DNA of 64,000 nucleotides from Entrophospora sp. SA101 (GCA_958430865.1 CAUDNR010000136.1:53766-117765); one strand, 5' to 3'. Shown: positions 23,640 through 35,214, counted from the stretch's first letter. The notes: generated by a model not told the origin, from the sequence alone. Program-made: numbers and translations.

Positions 23640-24530
23640 TATTTTTATTTATTAAAAATACAGTATATAATGTATAAATATGTATGATTCTACAATCCTC
23701 TGAACTAGAAGATTTCAATTGATATTGAACTTGGTATTTATAAATGCAATTAGTAAGCATAAATAACTACATCAAAGCTGCAACACTGTCTTCATCATCA
23801 ACATCCCGCGTTCTACATAGTAAAGAGCATCATTATAATTTCATTATATTGGAGGTTGCTTGAAAGAGTCAGATTGGAAATTATTAAAACACCGGTTCCG
23901 TTGATCCATCCTCGCCAGCCTTTAGATCTATCCATCTTTATCTTTATTTCACTCAATACCCTATCTAATTGATTCATTCAAATTGGATTTTTTATGAATA
24001 TTTATTCAATATCAAAAAGTCCAAGTAGATCAATGACAAAAATTTGCACTATAGCCATAAACGAAGGCAAATCTTTAAAGATTTGAACAAAGAACTTGAT
24101 CCAGAATTTGATATTGTTTTGAATGTTAAGGTTACACTTTGACCGAAATTACTCTGGCAAAATATTTCTCGCTTCAAAAAAAAAAAAAAAAAAAAAACAG
24201 TTGTTCAAAAACACACATAACACATGTCTTAAATAAACATTTAAGCTGTTTTGAAATTTTTGATAAATTTTTGAACAAATCCTTTAAAAAGTTTTAAGCA
24301 GAATCATCGCTAATAAAAAATATCTTTATTATTATTTAAAATAAACCAAAAAAAATATTCGAATAATTTTTAATTACTGGTTCGATCGATTCGACCAGTA
24401 AGTTTTACACTCACTCCCCAATATAAAGTTTGCATAAAAATTTTTCGTTTTTATCCTTATTTTTTTTATGAAAAAACATATCAAATTACTCTTATTCTTA
24501 AATTTAGTTCAATTAAATATTAATCAATTT
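23640..24530. other. Intergenic region between units 2 and 3
   Basis: No gene seen. It includes an A18-20 run near 24180 and old duplicated DNA similar to that after unit 4 (the CTGGTCAC words following the cyclin). Confidence 0.4.
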
Positions 24531-24715
24531 ATGATGCATATTATCTATATGTCTATATTGTGTTAATCATACTATACGTTATCTATATATATGTTATATG
24601 ATGATAAAAGTAATAATAATTTAAATTTAAATTCTATATGTTATTATATATGTTATATATGTCATCTATATTATGTTACATATTATTTATATGTTATATA
24701 TATGTGTTATAAAAT
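24530..24715. repeat. AT minisatellite at F-box unit boundary
   Basis: Short imperfect repeats of TATATGTTATATATG/TATTATCTATATG type, overlapping the last codons of F-box gene 3. Same position as the arrays at 21075-21410 and 27580-27830. Confidence 0.5.
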
Positions 24716-26058
24716 CCATGTTTTTTTAATAATTCAATTAGCTTATTGTCTTCATCTTCATAACCCTCTATAGATATTTTTATAGGAATAACTTCCCAAT
24801 TCTTTAGTTTTTTTAGGCCATTATCGGAAACCTTAAAAATCTCTTCAAATAAAAATTTATGTAATTTTTTCTGCCCTATCGTTATCAGAGCATCAATGAC
24901 CTTGTCAAAATCACAATTATTGTCTTCCATGAAATTTTTTAATGAAATTGTCTCCAGCTCGACACAATTCTCAAACAATAGAGTTAAGGAAGCTTGGTGA
25001 TCATGATGGTACGGGATTGATAAATATTTTAATCTCTGACAGGCTCCTGCAATTTCGGAGATAAATTTTCCAAATGAACGTTTGTCTGGGTTCCCGTGAA
25101 TCATAATAGTTTTTAGGTTTAAACTGTTTTGTTTAATAAACTGAATAAAATCATCTATATCACCTTCAGCATTAAACTGAAAATGAAGTTCTTCAAGTTG
25201 AGAAAATTTAGCACGTTTGAAATAACTCATTGAAATATTCCCATCATCATAATAATTAAAAAGTTCTAACTTTCTCATGTTTGGGAAAATTGCCCCTTTT
25301 CCCATCATTTCATTTATAGCATGGACGTAGCCTTTGAATTCGGTTAACAAGTCTGACTTGTCCAATAATGCCTTCAAAGTATTTGCAGATAATGTGCAAC
25401 CTTTTTCTACCAGAAGATGCAATATTCTTAATTTAGATTGCCTATTTATCAGTCTATCTAATCCATCATCAGCCTCATCATTTTTTGTTATTTCGAGGCA
25501 TAATTTATGGATTTCACTAACAATTCCAACAAACTTTTTCAATAATTCTGGAGAATCTGTATTCTTATAATGCAATATTTTAACATCTTCAAAATGGAAC
25601 TCTTCATTGTTATGGAAATCATTTGGCAAATAAGGGTTTAATCCACTCAAAAAAATTTCTTCGATCCTACTAGATTTTAATACTTGAACCACCAAATCTT
25701 TAATTAATAAATCGGCATATTGCCGTTTTCTTCCAATATTTTTTTCTTTTATTAAATCCTGGAAAATTTCTGCAAAAATGGACAATTTTTTGACGAACAT
25801 TAGGTAATTCTCAAAAGGTTGATTTTCTAGCGATTGGAAGTTTAATCGAATATTATTTTGTAAAAGAGTGTTGCGGGCAAAGTAGTTTATTAATACTTTG
25901 AGATTGTATTTCGATACAAGTGGATCAATCCATAACAACATCATACAGAGCCTATGCCAATATCTATTTACAAAACTACAAGAAATAAGGTCTACTTTTT
26001 CCAAGAATTTAAGAGTTTCAAGTAATAACTCGTTTGGTAAATGGTTCATTTCAAACAT
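24694..26058 (-). CDS. F-box/LRR protein, unit 3 (full length)
   Basis: A single exon of 454 residues starting MFEMNHLPNELLLETLKFLE. The F-box is at about residues 5-45 (SCSFVNRYWHRLC). The LRR-like repeats run to the C-terminus, and the segment after LKYLSIPYHHDHQASL continues for about 90 residues (LFENCVELETISLKNF). It is the most diverged of the four F-box copies and the only one keeping the full C-terminus. It probably acts as an SCF ubiquitin-ligase receptor; substrate unknown. Confidence 0.85.
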   Translation of the reverse strand: MFEMNHLPNELLLETLKFLEKVDLISCSFVNRYWHRLCMMLLWIDPLVSKYNLKVLINYFARNTLLQNNIRLNFQSLENQPFENYLMFVKKLSIFAEIFQDLIKEKNIGRKRQYADLLIKDLVVQVLKSSRIEEIFLSGLNPYLPNDFHNNEEFHFEDVKILHYKNTDSPELLKKFVGIVSEIHKLCLEITKNDEADDGLDRLINRQSKLRILHLLVEKGCTLSANTLKALLDKSDLLTEFKGYVHAINEMMGKGAIFPNMRKLELFNYYDDGNISMSYFKRAKFSQLEELHFQFNAEGDIDDFIQFIKQNSLNLKTIMIHGNPDKRSFGKFISEIAGACQRLKYLSIPYHHDHQASLTLLFENCVELETISLKNFMEDNNCDFDKVIDALITIGQKKLHKFLFEEIFKVSDNGLKKLKNWEVIPIKISIEGYEDEDNKLIELLKKHGFYNTYI

Positions 26059-26093
26059 TTTTTTTTTAATTTTTCATCGATGAACTTCAACTC

Positions 26094-26102
26094 CTTATAT
26101 AC
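26094..26102 (-). promoter_or_regulatory. TATA-like box of F-box unit 3
   Basis: GTATATAAG on the minus strand about 36 bp upstream of the ATG at 26058. Confidence 0.5.
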
Positions 26103-26581
26103 TATTTCTTTATATTAAAATTTTAAATTTTATTCTAAACAGGTAAAGCGATTCCGTTTAAATTAAAATAATATTAATAATTAGAGACTTCTGCGACAAA
26201 TCTAGTTATCCAAACAGATTTCTTGGAACAATAATAGAAGGATGGAAAAGAAATACATATATTTCTCCCGAAAATGATCGAGAATAAAATTTTTATCGAT
26301 TGTTTTCATTCATACAAATTTGCAAATTCGGATAGAGCCGACTCCGTTTCACTGGTCCGGAATTACTAAATCCTATTATTGTTACCGTATTAGTATATCT
26401 TAATATCTAACAATATGATCGTACCAATATTAATATGGCATGTTACACGCTGCACAGCTTTCCGAACATTCTAATATAAAAATACTAAAAAAATTAAGAA
26501 TATTCTTGCCAAGCTTATACATATATATATTGCCTAAGATGTTCATTATTCACATTTAAAAATTATATTTGTTGAATATAA

Positions 26582-26990
26582 ATGTCAACTACGATCACAC
26601 AAAGCCCTTTTTTAATTCCCGAATTGTTTAATAAGTAACAATAATTATTATTTATAAATTAATCAATTTTGTTGATGACAGTCGCTAAAGTTTGTACTAG
26701 TTACGTCTTGGCGATTGATTATTAAAGAAATCGATAGAACAGCAATATTAATATTAATATTACTATCACCATTATTATTATTATCACCATTATTATCACC
26801 ATTAATATTAATATTAATATTAATATTATTACTATTATTATTACTATTTTAATGAAAATTGATAATTCTGTGAAAGATTTTTTTTAATTATACTCAATGT
26901 GAATCTTGTAAATAAATAAACATGTTTTTAGAATAGTAATAAAAAATCGATTTTATATTCTAACTCTAAATAATAATGTATCAAAGATTT
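26582..26990 (+). pseudogene. Pcl-type cyclin, degenerate (unit 3)
   Basis: The first-exon remnant ATG at about 26582 reads MSTTITQSPFLIPELFN and ends at a GTAACA donor like the intact cyclin (exon 1 at 30005). Downstream a GGCGATTGATTATTAAAGAAATCGATAG segment and a degraded last exon (about 26880-26980) match, but the cyclin box is missing and is replaced by (ATT/ACC)n microsatellite. Confidence 0.65.
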
Positions 26991-26999
26991 CAATTGAAA

Positions 27000-27580
27000 T
27001 TGAATGACATACTTTGTGAACTTTTCCACATCCTAACGACAGATGATAAATGTCAAGACTAAACTGATATTCGAAGGGTTGATCTATGATGTTTGTGCAA
27101 TTTAACTTGGTATTTATTAAACGTCATCAATAAGCACACAAAGAACTAAAATAATAGATAATCTTTAATCTTTATATTTCAGTTAATATAAAGACTACGT
27201 CTTGAACTGTGGTTTATTGAACCACTCTGTCATTTTCATTATCAATGTTGCTATGTTCTTCACGAGGAATAGAATCACCTTAAAATAATTTAATATCACA
27301 TTTTTTTGCTGCCGGTGGATTGTATGATAATAGATATAATGTGATTTTGTTTATATTGCTACGATGACAACACCGCTCCTTCTTTCTACTATCCAAGCGT
27401 AGATTCTTGCATCCATTCGAAACTAAACTTTTTTCCCTCCAAGAATCGTTTTTATATTCTCTCAGTCATTTTTAGATTAAAATGTTAACATGTGGGTAGA
27501 ATAGAAGATTTATTGAAACGCACTTTGTAAACAACTTGGAAAGCGAACTTGTATTAAATACTATATGTAAAGTCAATTTA
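27000..27580. other. Intergenic region between units 3 and 4
   Basis: No gene seen. It resembles 30860-31070 in part (CACATCCTAACGACAGATGAT and following), confirming that the duplicated unit extends past the cyclin. Confidence 0.45.
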
Positions 27581-27830
27581 TTGTTATATATTTATATTTT
27601 TGTTTATATATATATTTATATTATTTAATTATATTATATATGTGATATTATTATGTATATGATATGTGATATTATTATTATGTATATGTATGATATTACA
27701 TCATGTACTATATTTTATATATTTAATATCCATTATATGTGATATTATGTAATAATGTTATCATGTATATGATATTATGTATTATATTATATAGTTAATG
27801 TCCATTATCGTATATATGCGGTATTATAAT
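27580..27830. repeat. AT minisatellite at F-box unit boundary
   Basis: Tandem variants of TATATGTGATATTATTATGT and TATATGATATGTGATATTA, just downstream of F-box gene 4. Confidence 0.7.
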
Positions 27831-27946
27831 TATTATTGGATGTAACCCAACAAATCAAAATTCCGCTATTTTTTTTGCTGTTATCAGAAATTTTTTTTGT
27901 GACGATTCTACAATTTTTAGGCAATTGATCTAAGAAAGTCTGGTAA

Positions 27947-29005
27947 TCATGATGATATAGGAGTTGATAAGCTTTTTAAATTTCTGCAAGTTTTTTTGGT
28001 TTCTTTGATAAAAAGTTTAAGTAAAATTTCGTCAGGATTGCCTTCAATGACAATAACTTTTAGATTTGACCCATTTCGGATAATAAACTGAATAAGGTCA
28101 TCCATATCACCTTTAGCATTAAACTGAAAATGAAATTCTTCAAGTGATGGAAATTCAGCATGCTTGAAATAACCCATTGAATTATTCTCATCATCATAAT
28201 GATTAAATAGGTCCAATCTTTTCATGTTTTTGAATTCTGCTCCTTTTTCCAACATTTCATTCATAGTGTGAATATAGCCTCTGAATTCTATTAATGAGCC
28301 AGATTTACCCGATAATGCCTCCAAGGTTTTTGCAAATAAAGAGCAATCTTTTTCTACAAGAAGTTGCATTATTCTTAATTTAGATTGCTGATTTATCAGT
28401 TCACCTAATCCATCACCAGCCTCGTCAGGTTTTTTTATTTCAACACTTAATTTTTCAATTTTATTAACAGTTCCAACAAGCTTTTTCAATAACTTGGGAG
28501 AATATGCATTATCGTAATGCAATATTTTAATATTTTCAAAGTAGAGTCCTTCATTGTTGTGAAAATCATTTGGTAGATAAGGGATTGTCAAATCACTTAG
28601 ATAGATTTCCTCGATATTAGAATTCTTTAATATCAGGGGTACCAAATTTTCAATTAACAAATTTGTGTTTTCATTCACTAATACTAAATCCTGGAAATGT
28701 CCCTTAAAAATGGCCAACCTTTTAACGAATATTGCGTAATTGTGTAGAGGGGGGTTTTCTAACAGTTCGAAGTTTAGTTGAACGTTATCTTTTCTTAAAA
28801 GGATGCCGAGTTCTGAAAAGTGTATTAAACAGTTTATCAACATTTTAATACTGCATTCTGATTCAAATGGTCTATTCCATAAAATTTTTATACAGCATTC
28901 ATGCCAATGCCTATTTACTAAACAACAAGAAAAAAGGGCTCCTTTGTCCTCTTCAATGTATTCAAAAACTTTAGTTAATAACTCTGGAGGAAATGGTGTG
29001 CTCAT
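27947..29005 (-). CDS. F-box/LRR protein, unit 4 (C-terminus frameshifted)
   Basis: A single exon of 352 residues starting MSTPFPPELLTKVFEYIEED, F-box signature CCLVNRHWHECC. It is closest to units 1 and 2. Like unit 2 it stops after LKSLSTPISS, while the next frame goes on YHHDYQTFLDQLPKNC. The same extra base is present in both copies, so they share a common ancestor after the mutation or the short form is kept. The body is intact. Confidence 0.75.
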   Translation of the reverse strand: MSTPFPPELLTKVFEYIEEDKGALFSCCLVNRHWHECCIKILWNRPFESECSIKMLINCLIHFSELGILLRKDNVQLNFELLENPPLHNYAIFVKRLAIFKGHFQDLVLVNENTNLLIENLVPLILKNSNIEEIYLSDLTIPYLPNDFHNNEGLYFENIKILHYDNAYSPKLLKKLVGTVNKIEKLSVEIKKPDEAGDGLGELINQQSKLRIMQLLVEKDCSLFAKTLEALSGKSGSLIEFRGYIHTMNEMLEKGAEFKNMKRLDLFNHYDDENNSMGYFKHAEFPSLEEFHFQFNAKGDMDDLIQFIIRNGSNLKVIVIEGNPDEILLKLFIKETKKTCRNLKSLSTPISS

Positions 29006-29077
29006 TGTTTTACTTTTTTTTATTTTTTATTTTTTATTTTTTTATTTTTCATTTTTTCATCGAGCTTTAACGCGTTT

Positions 29078-29086
29078 TTTATATAC
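29078..29086 (-). promoter_or_regulatory. TATA-like box of F-box unit 4
   Basis: GTATATAAA on the minus strand about 73 bp upstream of the ATG at 29005. Confidence 0.5.
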
Positions 29087-29297
29087 AAAAAAACTCATAT
29101 ATATTTGAATTCTAAAAATAATGTTTCCAGTATTATGTTATTGGTAAAAGCGGACCCTTTCCAAACAATATCAAAGAATTTCTATAATAACAATAGAAAT
29201 CTCAACGGTTTTCTTTAGAACAAAACAACCAGGAGAAAATTAAAAGAAAAAAATTTGTAAAAAATATTATTTGCCGAACCGCTCAACATGTGCATGT

Positions 29298-29345
29298 TAA
29301 TCCGGTCGGAATGTGGTATTAGTATGTTAATCCGGTCGGAATGTA
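29298..29345. repeat. Short direct repeat
   Basis: GTTAATCCGGTCGGAATGT occurs twice, about 27 bp apart, just before the hAT-type MITE. Confidence 0.7.
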
Positions 29346-29361
29346 AAAACCTCCCAACAAT

Positions 29362-29691
29362 TAGTGATGGGCGTAAAAATTATTTTGAAAAATGACCAAG
29401 TTATTAAGTACTTAATAACTCTATTATTAAATGTTAAAAACACAAACATGCAGATCTCATTGGTAAATCAAATAAACAAGTTAATTACTGTGCATAAAAT
29501 TCAGTGTGTAGAGTGTGCATCCTAACCAAATTTGATAATTATTTTCCCAAATCTGCTGAATTTGGTTAGCACAGCACATTCCACATGCTGAATTCTATAC
29601 ACTCTCACTCAGAGTGCAACAGTTAATAAGTGGTTCTTAACTATTAATAACTTGGAGTTATTAAGTGTAGGGTTAAAAATTCCCATCACTA
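29362..29691. mobile_element. hAT-type MITE, 330 bp
   Basis: Ends are perfect 10-bp inverted repeats, TAGTGATGGG and CCCATCACTA. Flanks are an 8-bp target duplication with one mismatch: CCAACAAT (29354-29361) and TCAACAAT (29692-29699). The TAGTGATGGG end and 8-bp duplication are typical of hAT elements. The interior is partly palindromic (AACCAAATTT...AATTTGGTT; TTATTAAGTACTTAATAA) and codes for nothing. It lies between the F-box and cyclin genes of unit 4 and explains the larger spacing there. Confidence 0.88.
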
Positions 29692-30004
29692 TCAACAATG
29701 GTATATTAATATAATGAAACATGTAACGTAGTACATCGATTTTCATTTTATATTGATATTGGCTATATTTGTGCTTGCCAAGTAATTAATTTTCTTTCGA
29801 ATACAAAAAATTTCATAAACATTGCTTGCACATTTAGAAAATTGTATAAAGAATATTCTTTGCAAACCTCGCATGTATATATAAATTTCCAAAGATATTA
29901 TTCACATTTTAAAAAAAATTGCATCCACAATTTTAGAAAATTCTTTGCGTTCATGCATTTTGCCAAAAGATAATTCCACATTTAAAAAATTACATCCAGA
30001 TAGA

Positions 30005-30702
30005 ATGTCTTCTATGATTACAAAGTTCTCTTCAATTCCCGAATCGTTAATAGGTAACAATAATTATTACTTAAAATTATAAGTAATTAATAATTATGTA
30101 ATTATTAATGGGGATTGTTTTTGTAAATGGAATAAAATAATAAAACAGATTATATTTTCGTTTCGACAATTTCAATTATTAAGGACAACAACAAACCAAA
30201 AACATCACAAAAATTACCAAAATTAATTGATTTCATTAGAAAAATCATCAACGACCTTGAAATACCAATCATAACATTGACCATAAGTTTAATTTACATC
30301 CACAGATTTAAACTTCAATTGCCAAAAAATTACAAAACTGAAAATGATACACCTCATAAAATTTTCATCAGCTCTATACTGATAGCAAGTAAATACATTG
30401 ATGACAAACCTTTGACAAGTGGAAAAGTTGCCATGGCGATTGATAACAATCTTTGGACAATTAAAGAAATTAATAGAATGGTAAGCGAAATTATTATTAT
30501 CACTCACTCACTATTATATATCACTATCATTATCATAACAATAGTTTATTTTTTGAAAATTTGATGATTCTAGGAAAGGGCTTTTTTAAGTTATATTCAA
30601 TGGAATCTTGTAATTAATAAAGATGATTTAGAATCGTATTTAAATGAATTAAGAAATCAAAAAATCGATCTTAAATCTTATTTATACGCTAAACAACAAT
30701 AA
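30005..30702 (+). CDS. Pcl/Pho80-type cyclin (unit 4, intact)
   Basis: Three exons (30005-30053, 30149-30480, 30574-30702) join in phase to 169 residues. The cyclin box is clear: LPKLIDFIRKII, then ITLTISLIYIHRFK, HKIFISSILIASKYIDDKP, LWTIKEINRMERAFLSYIQW and a short tail. Histidine-lysine-hydrophobic runs before ASKY with a following W...IN..E..FL..I.W pattern match Pcl1/Pho80-type cyclins, partners of Pho85-like kinases. The start was chosen because the 49-bp first exon is conserved in the dead copy of unit 3. It is divergent from F-box gene 4. The protein is shorter than yeast Pcls (about 270-310) but covers the cyclin box. Confidence 0.85.
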
Positions 30703-31751
30703 TGCGCTGGTCACACTTTATTTATATAATAAATGTGCTGGTCATTTTATATACTAAGCAACAAATAATGTGCTGGTCACTATTTTATTATCAAAAATAT
30801 GTAAAAATATAAATATGTATAATAATAATATATCTTTTAAACCAGGAAATATCTCAAATATTTCAATTGAATTCAGGTTTAGTAATGGATTTACACATCC
30901 TAACGACAGATGATATATGTCAAGACTACTAATTGTTATCCGAAGGATTAATTTATATAATTGAACTTGGCATTTATAAATGTCGTCAGTAGCTGCATCA
31001 AAATCCGTGATATTCATTGACACCAAGTTGTGAACTTTATTATAACGATCCACTATGTACATATAAACTTTATTGGACTTTCCAAAAACAAAAATTTTAG
31101 ATCAATTCTGTTGTTATTATGGACTGTTGTGAGAATCTCTACTTTGTGATGTCGATATGTTGTAAACTATACACAAAATAATGATGAATCAAGACTCTTT
31201 GAGCATTACACCAATATACAAACTTGTAGCCTTCTTGATAGTTTTCATACTCTACTTACTCGGTGTCTTCATATTCATTCACCGGAACTTTCAAACGGGA
31301 TGTTGTTTTATTGTCCGTAATTTTTATAATAGTAGTGAAAACAGACAATATATATTATCACTTGGTCTTGCCTCAGTGTGAAAATTCCCTTTTTATTATC
31401 ATTTTTTATAAATCTTAACAAATTTATATATATATATATATTTTACAAGAATTATTAAATAAATATTTTTTAGTTACTAAAAATACAAGATAAGTTTTGT
31501 TCGTTGATTGAAAGAGTGAGAGTGATGAAGTGAAAGAAAATTGTGTATAAAATTATGTATATATGTGTATGTATGTATTTATGTATTATGTGTGTATGTA
31601 TGTTTTATGTATGAAAGTGTATTTGTGCATCTTTATGATATATGTACTAATTGTTTTTCAATGTCATTATATATTATTTGTATTAAAAAAGTTACAATAC
31701 TTTTTTTAAAGCATTAATGTTATTTATTAAATGTCGATAAAAAAATTTTGC
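30703..31751. other. Intergenic; possible small membrane ORF at 31181-31381
   Basis: 30703-31070 repeats DNA found after the other cyclin copies (CTGGTCAC words). A 66-codon frame at 31181-31381 (+) has one hydrophobic segment (LVAFLIVFILYLLGVFIFI) but no known domain; I rate it a weak candidate gene. The rest is (TATG)n and AT-rich. Confidence 0.35.
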
Positions 31752-33940
31752 TCAATTTTTTTGTTTGACCAACATTCTTTTATCAAATCTTAATAGATCA
31801 TATGAATGAACAATTAACGATCTTTTACGTATCGTGACACATATTTTTCCTGCTCCTGTATTCTTTTCATTATTGTTGTTGTCATCATTATTATCACTAT
31901 TGTTACTGTCTGATCCACTGTCACTACTTGTACATGATGATGACGAACTATTATTACTGCTAATATTACTACGAACACTACGATTTAAACAACCAATTCC
32001 ACAACGACTATCACCACTAATGATACTGCCAATACCAATACCATTGCTACTGCTGCTACTGCTATTATTACAGTTATTCGTATTTATTGTTGTATCTTTG
32101 TCGTGAATAACTTCTCGATAAGTAGTAGTTGTTACCACTTCTTCAGTGGTAGATGAATCCTCATTAAAATCTAAATCTACATCACATTCACCATCTGGAA
32201 ATCCATTTTTGTAATCATTCAATTGATTGGCATACAACAAAAATTTTAACCCAACAGCTGCTCTACGCATGCTCATAAGCAAAAGTTTTTGATGTTTAAT
32301 TTGATAGCGTGGTAATGGATGAATTGGCTGCTGTTGATCCTTTTCCTGTTCTGTTTCTTGATTTTTATTCTCTTCTTCATCTCCCGTGCAACCTCCTCCA
32401 CCTTGTGTTGTTGGGAGATTTGTAGGTGAATTAACGCCTACACTTGTTGGTGTGGTAGAAGCTACATCTGGTGTTTGTGGTGGTTCTGTTAAAGGTGGGT
32501 TTTCTTTTGATCTAATAATATTTGTGGTTGTTGTGGTTGTTGTTATTATTTCTTGATGCTCATAATACTGATGATGATGATAATATTCGGTAGTGTTATC
32601 ATTATCATCATCACTATTATCTTTATCATCATCATTATTATCATTATTTTTATTATGATGATATATTTGCTCTTCAAAATAAGATCGAGAGCTCTTTCAA
32701 TAATTATAAAAAAAAACAAAAAAGAAAAAAAAGTTAATTATATTTTCTTTTTTTTATTGGAGAAAAAATTCAAATAAATATTTTACCTCATGTTTACGAA
32801 ACGGTGATAAATCTAATGTTTCATATGATTTATAATCTATTGTTGATCCAACATCATCAAAATGTGTTTTGATTGTTAAGCTTGCTTCCTCTATTAATCG
32901 AGCATATTCATGTATAGCTTGTAACATAATGTCTAATTGTTCAGATGTTCTTGATTGATTATCACTAAGATTGGATATGTTTGAACGAGCTATACGATGT
33001 TTTTCTAAAAGCTGTTTTTTTTTAAAGATAATTACATTAATAAATCACAATTGGAATTATAGTAATTATAGTAATTATAGTAATAATAATAATTCTTATT
33101 CTTCTAGTTTTTATTTATAAATACCTCGTATATTTGATCTTGAATTTTCTTCAAATCATTATTTATATCTTCGTGAGCTTCATCTTGAAATGTTTTTAAT
33201 TTTGCCAAGCTCATCTCATTTTCCATAATCTTGTCTTGTGCAGCCATAATGCATTCTTCAACATTATCTATTATTAATATTAAGATTAGTTATAATTCTT
33301 TTTATTAGCCACAACAAAGAAAATAATAATCAAACCTTGTTTCTTTTTTATTTCCTGTATATTGGTGGTAAACCATTCAGGAGAGTCTTCATATAATTTT
33401 TCCATTGAATTTGCTATCTCATCTAAATCTTTATTAAATTGATTAAACTCCTCCCTTGATCTATCCAATTCTTTTTCAAATATCTCGTCTGATTTAGTTG
33501 GTGAAGAAAGTGGAGAACCGGTAAGTAAAATGTTTTTAGGTATTACGATAGAACTAGGTTTCTATTATTGTTGTTTATTATTATTATAAAAGATATTCAT
33601 ATACATACATAAATATCATTTTTAATTTGGATAAATTAAATATTTAAAAAGAAAATATTAAAATAATAACCCCTAAATGATATTCCTAATATTCTCTTTA
33701 AGGGGCATTTTTTTTCATTTTTTTAGATTTTTTGATATAGATGATGAAAAGGAGTTTTTTTTTGTGGTGAAAAAAATTTCAATTAATTAACTAAATATTA
33801 TATCTATCTATCTATTTATCTAACTAACTATCTATTTATGTATATATTATAGCTAATCAGTTAGTTACCTTTGACATTGGATTAAAGAAATATCGGTTTT
33901 CAGGAATTTTTATTGAAAGTACTGAGGAACGTTTTCCCAT
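31752..33940 (-). CDS. Coiled-coil protein of unknown function
   Basis: Five exons (33940-33869, 33561-33336, 33267-33125, 33011-32787, 32693-31752) join in phase to 535 residues. I do not recognise a family. Residues about 45-250 are charged and helical (FEKELDRSREEFNQFNKDLD, then KIMENEMSLAKLKTFQDEAH), likely coiled coil. A His/Asn/Asp-rich stretch and a Pro/Thr-rich stretch follow, then a helical block (LLMSMRRAAVGLKFLLYANQ), a Ser/Asn-rich linker and a basic C-terminus (ICVTIRKRSLIVHSYDLLRF). The exon structure and phases are coherent, so the gene is probably functional. Layout suggests a cytoskeletal or scaffold protein, but this is a guess. Confidence 0.75.
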
Positions 33941-33965
33941 TTTTTGTTCAAAAAGACAAAATATA

Positions 33966-34007
<42 letters not shown>

Positions 34008-35214
34008 ATATCCAGTGATATGCAATCTCTATTAATTGTTTATTCTACTTATTCTACTGAAGGTTTTGTTATTGTTTTATTTTTATTATTATAAATACGA
34101 ATTTATAATGATAATAATAATAGGGTTGTAAGCGAGTGTCTATATAAGAAAATTTTTTCCTATTTTTTACAGCATTTGTAGACTTGACTTGGTAGTAAAA
34201 AAAAACGAAACTTTCAAAAAAGTTAGCGTTTCTTTCTTTTCTCCCTTATGTATAAAATGTTGAATAACAAGCTAGCAAATTGGCTAGCGAAAAGTTTTTA
34301 GTCAAATTAATGAACTAAAAGGTCAACTAGATAACTAGCTAATCAACCAGCCGAAAAAAGCCCCCTAACTGCCAATTAACTAACCAACAAACTAGATTGA
34401 ATAAATTTTTTGGTTCAGCAATTAGTTTTAGATTGGGCGAGTATTGGATGTTCAGAGATATATGGTTTAAAATAATGGCTTTTATAATAAAAAAAGTTGA
34501 CTAACGCGTGTTTTTTGTTTGTAATAAATTAAAGGAATATTTTTTTCTTTGAAAACACTTTATTAAAAAGAAAACGAATGAAATGAATGATGATGAGATG
34601 ATTATGATAAATAAATAAATAAAAAATTTTTTTTTGTCTTATATAACAATTTTAAAGTACATGCATAAATAATAAAAACAAACCGCAGAGTTTACAAATC
34701 TTTTATTTATTTAATGAAGGTACCACAATAAAAAAAAACCATTAATATTAATGTTAGGGATGGACGTGTATAAAAAAAGTAAAGGGGTGTTGCAACAACA
34801 AAGATCATGCATTGAAAATTTTATTGATAGATCATTAAGATAAGCAAGGACTTTATATCATTTATTATTGTAAATGCATGCATTTTTTTTATGTGTTAGA
34901 AAAATCATGGCGGAAAATAAAAAAAAATGGATAAAAATATAAACTAAAAAAGAATGATAAAATATAAACTAAAAAAGAATGATAAAATATAAACTAAAAA
35001 AGAAGTCAATGATGTGAATGAGAAATAGGAAACTTTTTACAAGCCACAAATAAAAAGTCAAATCACTTGACTAGAAAGATCGTTGTACAATTCAAAAAAA
35101 AGAAAATTTTCTGCATTTACAACTTTTTTTTATTACACAAATTTAATTCCTTTATAGAAAAATACCACTAATAGACCAAGTACAAACCTTACATATAACG
35201 GCAAGATGTCTCGG
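33941..35214. other. Intergenic, with a 26-bp tandem repeat
   Basis: No gene. (TA)n at about 33970-34005. A 26-bp unit (GATAAAATATAAACTAAAAA plus AGAAT) occurs three times at about 34930-35012. The region near 34255-34395 has many CTAGC/AACTAG words without clear order. Confidence 0.5.

Noticed and set aside
30277..30564. Stand-alone 95-codon ORF
   Set aside because: It is the middle of cyclin exon 2 plus intron read-through; the three-exon model gives a full cyclin box.
34929..35012. Tandem repeat considered as a CRISPR-like array
   Set aside because: Units are contiguous with no spacers and the genome is eukaryotic.
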